DNA of 14,556 nt from RGVD01 sp040403075 (GTDB lineage Bacteria; Bacteroidota; Bacteroidia; UKL13-3), in contig JBBALJ010000075.1 in assembly GCA_040403075.1 (NCBI GenBank), forward strand, positions 1 through 14,556, in the 5' to 3' direction. Below, piece after piece: positions 1-7,887 of this stretch. The notes beneath the pieces are model-generated. The model did not search any database, was not told where the DNA came from, and saw only the letters and a list, made by a program, of their open reading frames with translations. Both the position numbers and the translations under genes were made by a program. Each line of letters opens with the position of its first letter. The stretch's first letter is position 1.

Positions 1-105
1 CGTTTTCAAATACTAGTAAGTGCACCCATATGTTTAAAAAAAAGATAAATTGATTAAATATAAAACTAGTCAAGCTAATTATTATTTCAATATTTATCTA
101 AAATA

Positions 106-142
106 AAACAACAAGGCTTCTCAATGAGAAGCCTTGTTGTTT
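106..142 (-). terminator. Intrinsic terminator of the desaturase transcript
   Basis: A 17 bp perfect stem (106-122 pairs with 126-142) has a 3-base loop. On the minus strand the stem is followed by a T-rich run (TTTTATTTTAG). The stem begins inside the TAA stop codon of the desaturase gene (141-143), so the stop codon and the terminator overlap. The other side lacks a T tract, so it should work mainly for minus-strand transcription. Confidence 0.88.
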
Positions 143-1121
143 ATGCTAGTATCCAATTAAATTTAAATTCGGTATCAGGAATTCGCATTCTTTCTGAAAG
201 ACGAGTTAATCTATCTGGTAGTCTCATCAAGTAATCGCGGGCTTTTTCGCCTTGTTCGTTTAGGCCACGAATGCTATCAATTTCCCATTCTTCAATTAAT
301 GATTTTAGAATATCTACATAGTCTAATGAAGTATAAACCCCAATTCTTTGTGCCGCATCACTAAAGTTTGAGAAGGTGTTAATCTTATCCCCCATCTCTC
401 TTAAATATTGCGCAGGCATGGCAATTTTCTGTCTCATCATATCCTCAAATGCCAACATCATTTCGTTAGAATCTATTTCAAATATTTTAGAAACAAAGGT
501 CTTGTATGCCTTGGCATGACGGGCTTCGTCAGCTGCCACTAGTCCACACAGTTTTGAAAGAATATTGCTTCCTTCTTGTTTGGCTATGGTGGCTACCCTG
601 CGGTGTGAAATATTGGTAGCCATTTCTTGGAAACTGGTATAAACAAAATTTCTATAAGGGTCACTTCCCGCGCCATTATTGAATCCATCTGCAATCAAAA
701 ACTGGGTAGATGCCTCAAACTCTTTCATGTTAATGCGTCCACATAAATATAAATAACGGTTTAACACATCTCCATGACGATTTTCTTCAGCTGTCCATCC
801 TCTTAGCCATTTCATCCATCCATTGTTGGTATGTTGGTCGATACCATTTACACCAGCCAACCAAGTTTCGTATGTAGGCAATGCCTCTTCAGTGATGGTA
901 TCAGCTACAAGTACAGCAAGTAGGTCATATGATAATCCTTCAGCTTGCTCTTGGATAATTTTCAAGTCAGGTATAAAGGCACTATCTGATGTAAGTGGCA
1001 ATAATTCAGATGCTTGCCAATTAGATTCTATTGGTTTTAAAAATTCAGAAGTGTATTGGTCCACATCTTTTCCGATGTGCAACATTACTTCGCTTCTTGT
1101 TAATGATTTTGTTGAATTCAT
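141..1121 (-). CDS. Acyl-ACP desaturase (fatty acid desaturase type 2)
   Basis: Soluble diiron desaturase of the plant stearoyl-ACP Delta9 type, expected to put a double bond into an acyl chain carried on acyl carrier protein, using O2 and reduced ferredoxin. The 326 residues contain the full ligand set expected from the castor enzyme: a TEEALPTY helix (Glu78/Glu79), EENRH at 112-116 (Glu113, His116), Glu166, and DEARH at 198-202 (Glu199, His202). No signal peptide or membrane segment is visible, as expected for a cytoplasmic four-helix-bundle enzyme. The start is an ATG; a second in-frame ATG at residue 13 is possible. It lies 45 bases downstream of the phosphohexomutase gene on the same strand, has its own candidate -7 box, and ends in a strong terminator. 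Double-bond position and physiological acyl chain cannot be read from the sequence. Confidence 0.93.
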   Translation of the reverse strand: MNSTKSLTRSEVMLHIGKDVDQYTSEFLKPIESNWQASELLPLTSDSAFIPDLKIIQEQAEGLSYDLLAVLVADTITEEALPTYETWLAGVNGIDQHTNNGWMKWLRGWTAEENRHGDVLNRYLYLCGRINMKEFEASTQFLIADGFNNGAGSDPYRNFVYTSFQEMATNISHRRVATIAKQEGSNILSKLCGLVAADEARHAKAYKTFVSKIFEIDSNEMMLAFEDMMRQKIAMPAQYLREMGDKINTFSNFSDAAQRIGVYTSLDYVDILKSLIEEWEIDSIRGLNEQGEKARDYLMRLPDRLTRLSERMRIPDTEFKFNWILA

Positions 1122-1139
1122 TTTGTTTTATTAATACCT

Positions 1140-1147
1140 CAAAAATA
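1140..1147 (-). promoter_or_regulatory. Candidate Bacteroidota -7 box for the desaturase gene
   Basis: The minus strand reads TATTTTTG, an exact match to the Bacteroidota sigma-ABfrA -7 consensus TAnnTTTG, 18 bases upstream of the desaturase ATG. No well-spaced -33 TTTG is visible: the nearest TTTTG lies 25 bases upstream. Support is the -7 match and its position only. Confidence 0.35.
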
Positions 1148-1166
1148 ATACTTCCATTAAGTCGTA

Positions 1167-2570
1167 TTAAGCCAAAATTGTTTGTTTGCAAGCTTGCAAA
1201 ATAGCATTGGCTTTCTCTTCAGTTGATGATTCACTGTAAACCCTAAGAACTGGCTCTGTACCGCTTGCACGAATCATTACCCATTCTCCGTTTCCTAAAT
1301 GGAACTTAAATCCATCTAAGTCCTCAGTTTTTTCAATTGAATATTGGCCAAAGGTAGTGTATTTACCTGACTTACAATTAGCCAAAACATTTTGCTTAAT
1401 TTCTTCGGTAATATGTAAGTCTATTCTTCCCATAGAGAAGCTTCCCACCACATCATATACTTCTTGGATTAATTCATCCAAACTTTTACCTGTTTTGGCC
1501 ATAAACTCCCATAAAGTAAGGCCTATCCATATACCATCACGCTCAGGAATAAATCCTTTAATGGCTATTCCTCCGCTCTCTTCGCCACCTACTAACACAT
1601 TTTCGGTAACCATTTTTTCGCAGATGTATTTGAAACCAATTTTGGTAATTTCTATTGGTAAACCATAGGCTTCAGCTAATTTGGTTATTTTTGAAGTGGC
1701 ACTGAAAGTGGTAATTACTTTTCCATCCAAACCTTTGTATTTGTGAAGATAATGTACCAACAACAAAATAATGTGATGTGAATCTACAAATTTACCAGCC
1801 TTGTTATAAAGCCCTATTCTATCTGCATCTCCATCAGTTACCAATCCGCAATCGATATTTTTGCTTGCCTCGATTAAGGCACTAAACTCTTTTAGGTTTT
1901 TATGAATAGGTTCAGGTGCTTGTCCTCTAAAGCTTGGGTTGTAATCGCAATGCAATAAGGTAATTTCAGGGAAAATGCTTTTCATAACATTTTGACCCGC
2001 ACCATACATGGCATCATAACCCCATTTTTTACCACACTCTTTAATGGTTTTTAAATCAAAACCACTTTTAACTTCATCAATATAAAGAGTTTCTAAATCA
2101 ACATAGGAAATCATGCCTTCATTTATCAATTCTTCGATTGATTTCAGAGAAGCTGTAACTGTTTCTGGTATAGCTTTTTCCACTTCATCAATGGTGGCAG
2201 GACTAGAAGGACCACCATAATGAGCTTTTAATTTGAATCCGTTGTATTCAGGGGGATTATGACTAGCAGTGATAATTACACCTAAAGCGGCTTTGTGTTT
2301 AACAGCACCTAAACTCACCATAGGTGTGCTAACAAAGTTTTTGGCTAATTTCACTTTGATGCCATTGGCACACATCACTTTAGCAGTAGTTTCAGCAAAC
2401 AACTCACCTGCAAAACGGCAATCATGACCTAGCACAATGTTTAAGTTATCAGGATGTTTACTTTTAATATATTGGGCAGTACCCTGTGCAACTCGTTTTA
2501 CATTTTCAACTGTAAATTCATTGGCAATGATTCCTCGCCAACCGTCTGTTCCAAATTTTATGGTGTACAT
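1167..2570 (-). CDS. Phosphoglucomutase/phosphomannomutase (alpha-D-phosphohexomutase)
   Basis: Interconverts hexose 1-phosphate and 6-phosphate, feeding nucleotide sugar and polysaccharide synthesis. The 467 residues show the four signature loops of the superfamily in order: the phosphoserine loop TASHNPP at 101-107 with catalytic Ser103, the Mg-binding loop DGDADRIG at 246-253 (Asp246, Asp248, Asp250), the sugar-binding loop GGEESGG at 328-334, and the phosphate-binding loop RASGTEP at 434-440. The N-terminal FGTDGWRG motif (6-13) is also intact. The GEESGG loop fits bifunctional PGM/PMM enzymes, but glucose, mannose or glucosamine specificity cannot be settled by eye. Soluble, cytoplasmic. 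A candidate promoter lies just upstream. The desaturase follows after 45 bases without a terminator, so some read-through is likely. Confidence 0.93.
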   Translation of the reverse strand: MYTIKFGTDGWRGIIANEFTVENVKRVAQGTAQYIKSKHPDNLNIVLGHDCRFAGELFAETTAKVMCANGIKVKLAKNFVSTPMVSLGAVKHKAALGVIITASHNPPEYNGFKLKAHYGGPSSPATIDEVEKAIPETVTASLKSIEELINEGMISYVDLETLYIDEVKSGFDLKTIKECGKKWGYDAMYGAGQNVMKSIFPEITLLHCDYNPSFRGQAPEPIHKNLKEFSALIEASKNIDCGLVTDGDADRIGLYNKAGKFVDSHHIILLLVHYLHKYKGLDGKVITTFSATSKITKLAEAYGLPIEITKIGFKYICEKMVTENVLVGGEESGGIAIKGFIPERDGIWIGLTLWEFMAKTGKSLDELIQEVYDVVGSFSMGRIDLHITEEIKQNVLANCKSGKYTTFGQYSIEKTEDLDGFKFHLGNGEWVMIRASGTEPVLRVYSESSTEEKANAILQACKQTILA

Positions 2571-2598
2571 AGTTATTATTTTATAAGGTTTTAGTATT

Positions 2599-2606
2599 CA
2601 AAATTA
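2599..2606 (-). promoter_or_regulatory. Candidate -7 box for the phosphohexomutase gene
   Basis: The minus strand reads TAATTTTG, an exact TAnnTTTG match, 28 bases upstream of the ATG. A TTG lies 16 bases further upstream, closer than the usual 19-21 spacing, so the -33 part is weak. Confidence 0.35.
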
Positions 2607-2745
2607 GCTTTAGCAAATAAAACAATAAAAAATGAAAGCAAATAATGACTTATTGATAATTAATGTGAATAAGCAAGAATGCCTGAAATTCTGCTATTGC
2701 TCTTTATCCAAGGTAATTAAAACTTAACCTTCTAGCAATAAAAAA

Positions 2746-2770
2746 GCTGCTGTATACAAATTACAGCAGC
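2746..2770 (-). terminator. Intrinsic terminator closing the sigma/lipoprotein unit
   Basis: A 9 bp perfect stem (GCTGCTGTA, 2746-2754, against 2762-2770) has a 7-base loop. On the minus strand it is followed by six T residues and then ATT. It lies 28 bases past the stop of the second lipoprotein gene and marks the end of the cluster starting at 6305. The rest of 2571-2797 carries only the phosphohexomutase leader and no further gene. Confidence 0.85.
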
Positions 2771-2797
2771 CTTAAACCTTAAAACAATTAAAATTAA

Positions 2798-3553
2798 TTA
2801 GAATATCAATGCTTGGTCGAATCCTAACAAATTTATTTTCACGTAACTGCTACTGATAGGCAGTTTGAGAGAACTTATGTCTATGCAAATATCATCTTCA
2901 AGAGGAGACACACACATGTCTGTTTCAGGCCAAGAATCTGCAAGCTTTGCTTCATAAGTTGGAATTGAATTAATTGCAGTCATTCTAGCAACTAAAGAAA
3001 ACCTGCTTGTATTGTGACCACAAGCCGCATACGAAATTCTCATTTTCAAATATGCGCCTTCAATTTTAGCACTTAAGATTTTGGCCTTCGCTAGATTGAT
3101 ACTGGAATAATTATCGGGCAAAACCACAGGTGCACAAGGTAATTTATTGCCAATTTTCTTTATAAAAACAATAGTAGATTTAGTGAAAACAATAGGCGGA
3201 ATGGTGCAATTAATTTCAAAGGACGGATAATTGTCTACATACTTGGTATAAATAAGTTCGACTTGATCTCCTTCCTTAAATTGCGTTGGAATGGTTGAAA
3301 GTTCATTGCAAGGTTGCAATAGGGTTCCATCGTTCAACTTTATCCATAAACCTGTTCCAAAAACACTTACCCCACAATTTTGGTAGTAGATTGTTCCGGT
3401 AGCGTTAATTTCTTTGTTGCCTCCGTTGTTTCCATTGCCTCCATTACCATTTTCATCATTGCTCCACCAAGCTTTTTTGCAAGAAGAAAATCCTAAAAGC
3501 AAAACAATTATGGCAATAATACCATATCCAATAAATAGCGTTCTATTTTTCAT
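2798..3553 (-). CDS. Cys-rich lipoprotein, second of a tandem paralogous pair
   Basis: Function not recognised. The N-terminus is a lipoprotein signal: hydrophobic stretch 8-22, then FSSC with Cys25 as the probable lipidation site, followed by KKAWW and a Gly/Asn linker (about 33-47). The mature part has two blocks. Block 1 has NCG at 59-61, LW-x-K-L-N-DG, LQPC (Cys82), EGD-x-V and a Y--Y---P-F-I-C run ending at Cys116. Block 2 has SYAACGH (Cys178), RFSLVA, DMC (Cys214) and IDISSLK. Five non-lipidated cysteines (60, 82, 116, 178, 214) have counterparts in the neighbour at 3573-4316, to which it is clearly related although diverged. The CG-x-x-x-x-F-x-L pattern with a later Cys resembles modules seen in other Bacteroidota envelope lipoproteins (from memory). 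Likely periplasmic or outer-membrane anchored and co-transcribed with the sigma factor. Confidence 0.8.
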   Translation of the reverse strand: MKNRTLFIGYGIIAIIVLLLGFSSCKKAWWSNDENGNGGNGNNGGNKEINATGTIYYQNCGVSVFGTGLWIKLNDGTLLQPCNELSTIPTQFKEGDQVELIYTKYVDNYPSFEINCTIPPIVFTKSTIVFIKKIGNKLPCAPVVLPDNYSSINLAKAKILSAKIEGAYLKMRISYAACGHNTSRFSLVARMTAINSIPTYEAKLADSWPETDMCVSPLEDDICIDISSLKLPISSSYVKINLLGFDQALIF

Positions 3554-3572
3554 ATTTTGAGCTTATTAATTA

Positions 3573-4316
3573 TTAATAGGTTAAAACTTCACTATAGCCT
3601 TCAATTTTCAATTTAACAAATCCATCAATTGTGTATTTTAAAGGAGATATATCAAAACCAATTTCTTTAGTAAAATATGCTTGGCACATTTGAGGTGAAT
3701 TGTCGTACAATTTTAATTTATAGGTAATCATTCCCGGATCTTCTGCTCCTTTTGCTAATAATGAATATCGCTCTACATTTGCATCACAACCACTGAAACC
3801 TACTTTTAAATACAGTTTATTACCATCAATTCGTGCTCCTAAAATATTTATTCCATTTGAATTTTTATCGTCATAGCTCGGATCAAAAACTAGGAATGGC
3901 AAGCCTGTAGGATTATAAATGACGTTAATAAAATCAATGCATACCTTTGTATAAGGAAAATCAACAATTTTACAAAAGATGTCGAAATCCGGATTTTGCA
4001 TAGTGTATCTGCTATATTTCACATCCACTGTATCACCTTCATGAAGAATAATAGGGCAAATGTTTACAAATGATTGTTCGCAAGGCTGAAGGAATTTTCC
4101 ATCAAAAGTTCGAAGCCATAGGTCACCACCATAAATACTTAAACCACAGCCAAACTTTACTACTACTGCTTTTGTGCTAATAGAACCACTTGGACCTTTG
4201 CCGCCTCCATTGCCTTCATCATTTCCCCACCAAGGCTTTTTGCATGAACTGAATGCTAAACTAAAAAGAAAAGCCAACAATAAAATAGATTTTGATGTTT
4301 GAATTAATTTTTTCAT
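3573..4316 (-). CDS. Cys-rich lipoprotein, first of a tandem paralogous pair
   Basis: Function not recognised. The lipoprotein signal has a hydrophobic stretch at 11-21 and FSSC with Cys25; the next residues KKPWWGNDEGNGGG nearly repeat the neighbour's KKAWWSNDENGNGG. Mature region: FGCGLSIYG (Cys57), LWLRTFDGKFLQPC (Cys79), HEGDTVDVKYSRY, P-D-F-D-I-F-C (Cys115), then SGCD (Cys177), RYSLLAK, QMC (Cys211) and FDISPLK. These match the other copy in order and spacing; Cys87 and Cys126 here are not shared. The WW and the acidic/Gly linker directly after the lipidated Cys suggest a surface-exposure or sorting signal, which is inference. It lies 56 bases downstream of the barrel protein gene and 19 bases upstream of its paralogue, so it is probably a product of the sigma-factor operon. 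Confidence 0.8.
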   Translation of the reverse strand: MKKLIQTSKSILLLAFLFSLAFSSCKKPWWGNDEGNGGGKGPSGSISTKAVVVKFGCGLSIYGGDLWLRTFDGKFLQPCEQSFVNICPIILHEGDTVDVKYSRYTMQNPDFDIFCKIVDFPYTKVCIDFINVIYNPTGLPFLVFDPSYDDKNSNGINILGARIDGNKLYLKVGFSGCDANVERYSLLAKGAEDPGMITYKLKLYDNSPQMCQAYFTKEIGFDISPLKYTIDGFVKLKIEGYSEVLTY

Positions 4317-4372
4317 AAGATGTTATTTTTGTTCTGCCCATTTGACAAGCATAAATTTAAAAACGCTGCTTT

Positions 4373-5761
4373 TTAAAATATAAATTTTATTCCAGAATTT
4401 ACACCCAAATACACAGGTGCGTTCCTTTCGGTAAATTCTTTTTTATAATATTGATAGGCATGCATTTTGGCAATTGGCCCAACAAATATGCCGAAGTTTA
4501 TTGTTGGGTTGTATTGCAAACTTACACTTGAAACAATTCCCAATTGCCATTTTTCAAATCTGTTTGATGCGGCATCATCATTGGTAGAAGTTTCGAGCAT
4601 ATTATTGTTCATAATAAGAAGATATGTATTGGTTTGATTAAGATACTGGGAGGTTAAACCTGCTTCAAGATTACAAGTAAGTTTTTTTGAACCCATTTTG
4701 TAACCTATTAAAATCGGTACTTCTATAAAACTCAAAGATTGGTCTATCACATTTACCTTATAGCCGCTTGAATTTAGGAATAAATCTTTGAGACCAGGGG
4801 CAGTCGCATTTTGAAGCGGACTTTCAAAAAAAAGTAACTTATCAAAATCAACTTTATTGTATGCTACACCCAATGAAAAAGTAAACTTTTTAATTGTTAA
4901 ACCAGCCATAAATCCAACAGAATAGGATTGTTTGGCCATTTCATTATAATTAATTCCAAAATCATTTTTAATTAAATCATTTTCCGCACCATTATAGGCT
5001 TGATTCATCAACATGTAATGATTAAAAAGTGAAATTTGAAAACCATACTCGGTCTTAGAAACCTTTTTCGAAAGACTAACTATGTTTTTTAATGAATCAT
5101 CCTTTGAAACAAAAGTTGACTCAGCAATTTGAGAAATAATAGAAGTCGTACTATCAAATGTAGCAGATTTTATTTTCGCAATATCAATCTCATTAATGGT
5201 AGCAAGATTAGTGACTGCAACGACAGGGGCCTTGTCATTATTGCTTTTCGAGGCTATTGAATTATGATTTTCAACTATAGAAATAGTTGGCTTTTGAAAG
5301 GTGTTAAAATTCTTCTTCAATTTATCTTCGCCATTCTTAGATATGAGAATTGGCTCTTTAGTTTTAATCGAGAGTTTATCAATTCTTCGCAAATTTTCAT
5401 CGGCAATTCTTGATTTTGAATTTATCTCATCATTTGTACTTTCACTTTTTTCGTTATTCAAAATGCTATTTCCGTTTAGTGCATTACCCGAGTATGTAGG
5501 AGGTTTTTCATTAAGCTGTTGTACTTTATTTTCAGATATCATCTGATTAGAAATTTCCAATTTATCAAGCTGATAAAAAAACACAATTGAAGAAAGTAAT
5601 ATGCATGATGTTAGTCCAATCATAGCAATCAGTATTCTTTTATTTCTCTGTCTTTTTTTCCTGCGCGCCTCTATCAGGTTACTAAGAGCATTATCATAGG
5701 GAGTCAAAATAAACTTAGCAGCCCTTTCCTTTAAAGTTTCGTTAAAATTTTGGCTATTCAT
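4373..5761 (-). CDS. Inner-membrane-anchored protein with C-terminal outer-membrane-barrel-like domain; candidate anti-sigma factor
   Basis: A 462-residue protein encoded directly after an ECF sigma gene. Domains from the chosen ATG: a cytoplasmic-looking 1-42 ending in a very basic patch (RRKKRQRNKR, 33-42), one transmembrane helix at about 43-64, a long Ser/Asn/Lys-rich low-complexity stretch at about 70-235, and a C-terminal region (about 238-462) with alternating hydrophobic/polar strands, ending in the aromatic GIKFIF typical of outer-membrane beta-barrel proteins (PorT/OMP_b-brl-like). The N-terminal piece resembles the short segment that precedes the TM helix in other Bacteroidota sigma-linked proteins, hence the anti-sigma suggestion. 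The start at 5761 overlaps the sigma stop codon by 8 bases, implying translational coupling; an upstream TTG at 5791 is rejected. No FecR or zinc-finger anti-sigma motif is visible, so the regulatory role is inferred from context. Confidence 0.72.
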   Translation of the reverse strand: MNSQNFNETLKERAAKFILTPYDNALSNLIEARRKKRQRNKRILIAMIGLTSCILLSSIVFFYQLDKLEISNQMISENKVQQLNEKPPTYSGNALNGNSILNNEKSESTNDEINSKSRIADENLRRIDKLSIKTKEPILISKNGEDKLKKNFNTFQKPTISIVENHNSIASKSNNDKAPVVAVTNLATINEIDIAKIKSATFDSTTSIISQIAESTFVSKDDSLKNIVSLSKKVSKTEYGFQISLFNHYMLMNQAYNGAENDLIKNDFGINYNEMAKQSYSVGFMAGLTIKKFTFSLGVAYNKVDFDKLLFFESPLQNATAPGLKDLFLNSSGYKVNVIDQSLSFIEVPILIGYKMGSKKLTCNLEAGLTSQYLNQTNTYLLIMNNNMLETSTNDDAASNRFEKWQLGIVSSVSLQYNPTINFGIFVGPIAKMHAYQYYKKEFTERNAPVYLGVNSGIKFIF

Positions 5762-6305
5762 ATTTTGATTGTAAGTTAAATCCCATGTCAACTAATTTTT
5801 TTTCCAGCATGGCCTTGGCTCTAGTATATTGAGAGCGGGATGTACTCTCAGATATATTAAGTTCTTCGGCAATTTCTTTATGGCTGTATCCCTCAATGGC
5901 ATACATATTCAGCACAACCCTATAACCCGTGGGTAGTTCTTGGATACAATCCATTAATTTTCTCAAATCAATTTGGTGCATTTGTTCAACACTAAATTGA
6001 CTTTGCTCGCTAATTATGCTGATGTCTGATTCGAGTTTAATTTTCTCGCTGGCCTTTAAATAATTGAGGGCTGTATTGATGATAATGCGTGTTAGCCATG
6101 TAGCTAAGGCCGATTCAAAATTAAATTTATGTAGCTTATCAAAAATCTTAATGAAACCAAGTTGAAGCACTTCCTGTGCTTCAGTTTCATTTTTCACATA
6201 TCGGTAACTTACACCCAAAAGCATAGGGGCATATTGCTCAAAAAGCATTTTTTGAGCGGCAGCCTCATCCTTGATACATTTCTGTACCAATTCATGTTCG
6301 GTCAT
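5754..6305 (-). CDS. ECF-type RNA polymerase sigma-70 factor
   Basis: A 183-residue sigma factor with only regions 2 and 4, the ECF layout. Region 2 spans about 10-75, including FEQYAPMLLGVSYRYVKN and the EAQEVLQLGFIKIF helix; the usual DAED-x-x-Q is here EAQEVLQ. Region 4 spans about 112-168, with the LPTGYRVVLNMYAIEGYSH lead-in and the helix-turn-helix KEIAEELNISESTSRSQYTRAK. It should direct RNA polymerase to a small envelope-related regulon, likely including its own operon. The ATG at 6305 gives the usual short ECF N-terminus; a TTG start 33 bases upstream is rejected. It overlaps the downstream barrel protein by 8 bases. No exact TAnnTTTG box is found upstream, consistent with, but not proof of, autoregulation through an ECF-type promoter. 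Confidence 0.93.
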   Translation of the reverse strand: MTEHELVQKCIKDEAAAQKMLFEQYAPMLLGVSYRYVKNETEAQEVLQLGFIKIFDKLHKFNFESALATWLTRIIINTALNYLKASEKIKLESDISIISEQSQFSVEQMHQIDLRKLMDCIQELPTGYRVVLNMYAIEGYSHKEIAEELNISESTSRSQYTRAKAMLEKKLVDMGFNLQSKYE

Positions 6306-6424
6306 CCCCGACTTTTTATACTTCAATATAAGGGTCAATTTTCAGCTATCAGCAAGTATTAGACAACTGAAAAATAAGTTACGCTGCATGGCAATAAAAA
6401 AAATTGCCTCTAATAAAAATATCT

Positions 6425-7807
6425 TTAAGCTTTCGCTTCTACAATTTCTACTTCTTCTTTTTTAATCATTTCAAAACCACCCCATACGTTTTTCACGTTA
6501 CGAATGCCTTTTGATTTCATAAAACTAGCAGCCACCATGCTTCTGTATCCACCTGCACAATGTATTAAGTATTCACCTGATTTATCAAGGCTTTCAACTT
6601 GTTGTGGTAAATCAGCCAAAGAAATATTTTCAGCTACTTTTACATGAGCTGTCTTATATTCAGTAGGTTTTCTTACATCTACAATTTTGGCCTTAGGGTT
6701 ATGTTTTGAGTCCAAAGCCAATTCTTCAGCCGAAATAGAAATTACCATATCATATTTTTTATCAGCACCAACCCAAGCCTCAAAGCCTCCTTCTAGGTAT
6801 CCTAGGATATTATCAAAACCCACACGAGTTAAGCGCTCAAGGGATTCTTTTTCAGTGCCAGGCTTGGCTACCAATAAGATGGGAGCATGAATATCAAGCA
6901 TGGTTGCAGCCCAGATGGCGTATTGCCCATTCAATCCAAAATTGATGGCACCTTGTATGAAGCCCAATTCAAAATTATCTGTTAAACGAGTATCAATAAT
7001 GCTTGCGCCATTTTTCATTTCCTCATTAAATTCAACTACACTTAAGGCTTTAGAGCCTTTTTCAATCACATCTTCAAAACTTGCATAACCTTGTTTGTTC
7101 AATTTTGCGTCTTTAAAGAAATATGCTGGAGCTGCCGAAATACCATCGGTAACGGCTTCAATAAACTCAGTTTCAGTCATGGGTTGCAATGCGTAGTTAT
7201 TCTTCTTTTGTTCACCAATGGTGCTAAAAGTTTCTTTGCCAATGTTTTTACCACAAGCACTTCCTGGACCATGTGCAGGATACATAATGACCTCATCAGC
7301 CAAGGCAGTAAGTTTTTTTAATGAATGATACATCATACTAGCCAATTGCTCTTTGGTCATTATTCCATCTAGTAAATCAGGCCTTCCTACATCACCTACA
7401 AAAAGCGTATCACCCGTGAAAATGCAATGGTCTTTGCCATTTTCATCCATCAATAAAAAAGATGAACTTTCTGGGGTGTGCCCAGGCGTATGAAGTACTT
7501 TTATGTTTAATTTACCCAAAGGCAATAACTCTCCATCCTGCGCCACATGCACTGGATAAGTAGTTTGTGTTGTAGGGCCATACACAATTTTAGCGCCTGT
7601 TTTGTTGGCTAAATCAATATGACCGCTTACAAAATCAGCATGAAAATGTGTTTCGAAAATATACTTAATGGTAGCACCATCTGCCGCGGCTTTATCGATA
7701 TACATTTGGTAATCGCGCAAAGGATCGATAATTGCTACTTCACCTTCCGACTCTATATAATAAGCTGCTTGTGCTAAGCAGTTTGTGTACAATTGTTCTA
7801 TTTTCAT
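6425..7807 (-). CDS. Persulfide dioxygenase-sulfurtransferase fusion (CstB-like MBL-rhodanese-rhodanese)
   Basis: A 460-residue cytoplasmic protein. Residues 1-~205 are a metallo-beta-lactamase fold of the ETHE1/persulfide dioxygenase type: THFHAD at 53-58, TPGHTPES with His110, and FTGDTLFVGDVGRPD with Asp133. His54, His110 and Asp133 are the expected iron ligands. Residues ~250-346 form a first rhodanese-like domain with no Cys in its active loop (LLVAKPGTE, 311-319), so it is probably catalytically dead. Residues ~370-450 form a second rhodanese with a proper loop CAGGYRS (Cys417). The GSACGK at 182-187 (Cys185) may match the second functional Cys of staphylococcal CstB. The family oxidises low-molecular-weight persulfides and forms thiosulfate during sulfide detoxification. 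The ATG at 7807 is preferred over an in-frame TTG six bases upstream. The gene lies 80 bases downstream of the YggS-like gene; no sqr or CstR-like repressor is in the window. Confidence 0.9.
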   Translation of the reverse strand: MKIEQLYTNCLAQAAYYIESEGEVAIIDPLRDYQMYIDKAAADGATIKYIFETHFHADFVSGHIDLANKTGAKIVYGPTTQTTYPVHVAQDGELLPLGKLNIKVLHTPGHTPESSSFLLMDENGKDHCIFTGDTLFVGDVGRPDLLDGIMTKEQLASMMYHSLKKLTALADEVIMYPAHGPGSACGKNIGKETFSTIGEQKKNNYALQPMTETEFIEAVTDGISAAPAYFFKDAKLNKQGYASFEDVIEKGSKALSVVEFNEEMKNGASIIDTRLTDNFELGFIQGAINFGLNGQYAIWAATMLDIHAPILLVAKPGTEKESLERLTRVGFDNILGYLEGGFEAWVGADKKYDMVISISAEELALDSKHNPKAKIVDVRKPTEYKTAHVKVAENISLADLPQQVESLDKSGEYLIHCAGGYRSMVAASFMKSKGIRNVKNVWGGFEMIKKEEVEIVEAKA

Positions 7808-7887
7808 AATCAATTAATTGGCTTCAAAAATGGGTACTTTTGAGGGATTTATCAAATAAATTTCTCCGAGTTAATTTCCATTTATTT

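Noticed and set aside
12..70. Two ACTAGT sites in the first 105 bases and a possible C-terminal tail of an upstream gene (frame 1, 15 codons to TAA).
   Set aside because: Too short to support a partial gene; ACTAGT occurs by chance at this density.
823..1134. Plus-strand reading frame opposite the desaturase (also frames at 1357-1668, 5301-5546, 6687-7321, 10543-11091, 11909-12636).
   Set aside because: They lie antisense to well-supported genes with catalytic motifs, have no recognisable domains, and their translations are Ser/Leu-rich as expected from shadow frames.
5762..5791. TTG-initiated N-terminal extension of the barrel protein.
   Set aside because: The ATG at 5761 overlaps the sigma stop codon in a translational-coupling layout; the extension MTWDLTYNQN is just the other frame of the sigma C-terminus.
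6306..6338. TTG start extending the sigma factor by 11 residues.
   Set aside because: ATG at 6305 gives the common ECF N-terminal length.
6390..6408. GGCAAT(A7)ATTGCC hairpin as terminator of the persulfide dioxygenase gene.
   Set aside because: Only a 6 bp stem with an all-A loop and no T tract after it on either strand. The rest of 6306-6424 shows no gene.
7811..7820. Palindrome CAATTAATTG just upstream of the persulfide dioxygenase ATG as an operator.
   Set aside because: Ten-base AT-rich palindromes are expected by chance in this composition; no second copy or match to a known operator.
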